64,000 nucleotides of DNA from the NCBI GenBank assembly GCA_031835245.1, contig JAVKOQ010000116.1, forward strand, positions 62,001 through 126,000, read 5' to 3'. Of this stretch, positions 61,645 to 64,000 are shown in pieces. The stretch comes from Balamuthia mandrillaris. Taxonomy: Eukaryota; Discosea; Longamoebia; Balamuthiidae. The position numbers were made by a program, and so were the translations under genes. Each line of letters starts with the position of its first letter. Positions within the stretch are counted from its first letter, which is position 1. Under the pieces are notes generated by a model. It did no database searches. It saw only the letters and a program-made list of their open reading frames with translations, and was not told the origin of the DNA.

Positions 61645-64000
61645 ATGTACTCGCGAAGCGAACGTTTTCCAAAGCCAAAAAACGCGGACCTGCCGGGCGT
61701 CGGCACCTACAACCCCAAACTGGCCGACCATGTGCCGGCTCCTTACATTTCTCAAACACAACGCTTTCGACAGCGGAGAGGTTTGTTTCTTTTATCATTT
61801 ATAATAACGTTTTTGCCTCCCTGCTTACGGATAACGGTTATCCTCTGCAGAGACGGTGGCACCTGCTTCGCAAGCCGTCAACGAATCTATGCGTAAGGCT
61901 GATGAAGACAAACGCAGAACAACAGGTTTAAAACACTTTCGCTCTCGGCTTTTTGTTCTCTCTATGCTCATAGACTCTTTGCTAGTGGTCGCAAATGATC
62001 TTGAATTGACGCAAGCCCGTCTTGAACTTAACGAACTCCAGCAAAAACTCAAGTCTCAAACCCAACTGGTGAGCCCCGACTGTTCTTTTTAAAACATACA
62101 TGACGAACAAAAATAAACCTGACTCGAAAAATACACTATTACAGGTTCAACAATTGACCAAAGAAAAGGATAATGTGGAGGAAACGTTGGGCCAAGTCCA
62201 GAAGCAGTTGACGAGCCTGCAGGGCAAGGCCGCTTTGGTTCAACGAGAAAAGGCTTCTTTTATCTCTGAAAAGGCTTCTCTGGAGAAAGAACTGCGAGTA
62301 CGTTCTTCCTGTTCCCTTTCTCCTTTCTTCTATCTACGTTCTTCATACTTTCTATTTCCTCAACTATGTCTTTGCTCACACAAGTGATAACCATTCATAG
62401 GAGTTGAGTGTAAAGAATCAACATTTGGAAAAGGAGTTGGAGAAAGAACAAAAGAAAGCGGTCGTTAAGGCACCCCCCACTGTAACGCCCAGCGAGCTCA
62501 CTGTAAAGACTCTGAAGAAGACCATTAAAGAAGGTCGCCTAGCTCTCGACGCCACCAACACCAAACTTCAGAAAAAGCAAAAGCAGCTTCAAGACCTTCA
62601 AAAGGAGCTCGGCGAAAGAACCAAAACCGAGTCTCTTCTCAAGGAACAACTCGAACGAATCTCTCTTCAACTGAAACAAACAAAAGAGGAGAATGCCGCC
62701 CTATTGGAAGCGAAAGAGGGACAGTGGAAGGAGGCAAACGAACAGGTCGCCAAGTGGCGCTCTGAGACACAAGAGCTCAAACTCGTGGGTGAGAGTCTTG
62801 AGCATCGTTTGAAAGCGCTTAACGGCGAGAATCTTCAACTTAACAAACAACTGGAAGCTCAACGTTGTGAATTGGATGCTGAGAAAGAAGCCAAAGCGAC
62901 CACCTCGAAACGGTTGAAAGAGGAGCAACTGCGATGCAACGAGTTAACAGAAGAAGTGCAGACCTTGGAAGAACGTTTATCGCAACAGGAAGAGGAGGTG
63001 AAAAAATTGGAGAAAGATGTTGATAATAAGACCGAGGAATGTGTTCAGTTGGAAGAACGTGTGGCAGCTCTTAAGGCTGATCTCTCTTCCAAAGAAGACG
63101 CGTTGGAACAACAACGAGAGGAATGCAGTCGTTTAAAGGGAAGTTTGGAGACCGCTTTACTTCGTTCACGAGAGTTGGAGGAGCAACTCGCTGAAGAGAA
63201 GCAGATAGAGGAGCAGCTCCATTCTCGCCTTCAATCTCTGTCCGATTCTTTGACGGAGGCTCAACGGCATCACAAAGAACAATTGGAGCAACAAAGAGAA
63301 CACCTCGAAGAAAGCAAACGTTTGGTGGAACGCGAGTTGGAGTCTGTTCGGGAAGAGGCTACATTGAAGCAACGCTCCTTTGAAGAAGAGATGGAAAGAT
63401 TGGTTTCGGAGCAACAAATGCAACAAGCACAATACCAAAGCGAAATGTCTCTTTTGAAGGAAGAATGGAAGAAGAGGTTGAGCGATGCAGAGAGTGACCG
63501 AAAGCAACAGTTGAAGCAATTAGAAGAGGAACTTGCCCTGGAAGCTGCTCAGAAGGAGGAGGCAATGAAGAATGACTTTGCGGAAGAACGAAAGAAGATG
63601 GCGTGTGAAGCACTGGAAAGAATGAAGCAGCGAGAAGCTGAGTTAAGAGCTGAAAGCATCGAAGAGACGTCTCGCAAACAGAAAGCACTGTTGCTTCAAC
63701 ATGAAGAGCGACTGAATGAAGAGCTTCTCACACTCTCTCAACGCTTGAAAGAGGAACATGAGAAGAAGGTGAGGAAGTTGAAGGAAGAGCATGACGACAT
63801 TCTCTATACGCTCCGTCAAGATTTGGAGAGCAGCCTGCTCGCCAAGCAACAACACTATGAACAAATGTTAAGAGAGCAAGAAGAGAGCATCAACGCTCGT
63901 TGGCAACAAGCAAAGATCCAAATGAAAGCTCAACATGAAGCTCGATTGAAGGAGGTCGAAGAGGAACATGAACAAGCAATGAACCAACAGAGAGAAGAGC
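61645..64000 (+). CDS. HMMR-like long coiled-coil protein, partial at the right edge
   Basis: HMMR is a spindle and microtubule-associated coiled-coil protein in animals. Exons: 61645-61780, 61851-61925, 61986-62068, 62145-62297, then 62401 to beyond the window. The first 45 residues (MYSRSERFPKPKNADLPGVG, TYNPKLADHVPAPYISQTQR) match the HMMR N-terminal pattern of a PG.(A/G)xY motif followed by SQ.QRF. The rest, over 680 residues so far, is uninterrupted Glu/Lys/Gln-rich heptad coiled coil. Coiled coils match many proteins, so the name rests on the N-terminal motif only. The gene continues past base 64000 without a stop. Confidence 0.7.

Overview
This is a eukaryotic nuclear window. Almost every gene is broken by short GT-AG introns (about 40 to 330 nt), intergenic gaps are mostly a few hundred bases, and there is a Pol III type tRNA gene. 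The gene set (class I PI3K, PARP14-like ADP-ribosyltransferase with macro and WWE domains, FERRY complex subunit 3, GCN2, CCNDBP1/GCIP-like protein, HMMR-like coiled coil, RhoGEF) points to an amorphean protist such as a centramoebid amoebozoan or a unicellular relative of animals. A Balamuthia- or Acanthamoeba-like amoeba is my best guess, but the genus cannot be fixed from sequence alone.

Layout. 1-4.66 kb is an AT-rich, gene-poor block: a decayed LINE-type retrotransposon (minus strand), a diverged direct repeat and a degenerate tandem repeat. 4.66-7.15 kb holds a TnpB/Fanzor nuclease element (copy A, minus strand, right end lost). 7.3-34.9 kb carries CDC73, an unrecognised protein, an AMN1-like LRR protein, GCN2, a UBE4/UFD2 ubiquitin ligase, FERRY3/C12orf4, a small unknown gene and PPP1R7/SDS22. 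35.1-45.7 kb is a PARP14-like gene and a DH-PH RhoGEF. 46.4-49.1 kb has tRNA-Leu(UAA) followed 80 bp later by a complete second Fanzor element (copy B, plus strand). 49.2-64 kb carries CCDC174, a class I PI3K catalytic subunit, a CCNDBP1-like protein, the cytosolic Fe-S targeting factor CIA2B, an intronless nucleoside-deoxyribosyltransferase-like gene and the first 2.3 kb of an HMMR-like coiled-coil gene.

The most notable system is the family of RNA-guided-nuclease-like transposons. Copies A and B are about 2.5 kb, nearly identical and in inverted orientation 40 kb apart. Copy B has 19-bp perfect terminal inverted repeats inside a larger imperfect one, and a 10-bp target site duplication. Each encodes a protein of about 580 aa that joins a C2H2 finger and a Lys/Glu-rich linker to an intact RuvC/zinc-ribbon TnpB core. 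A third, internally deleted and frameshifted TnpB-like relic lies in the last, unusually long intron of GCN2. The conserved 3' non-coding segment is a candidate guide-RNA (omega-RNA) scaffold, and the 5' segment holds a CCAAT box beside an E2F-like site.

The host genes are largely unrelated housekeeping and signalling genes: Paf1-complex transcription (CDC73), amino-acid starvation response (GCN2), ubiquitin chain extension (UBE4), PP1 regulation (PPP1R7), early endosome mRNA transport (FERRY3), PI3K and Rho signalling, and Fe-S protein maturation (CIA2B). Several pairs are divergent and share short promoters. Exon boundaries given here were read by eye from frame continuity and splice signals; spans are coding spans unless stated.
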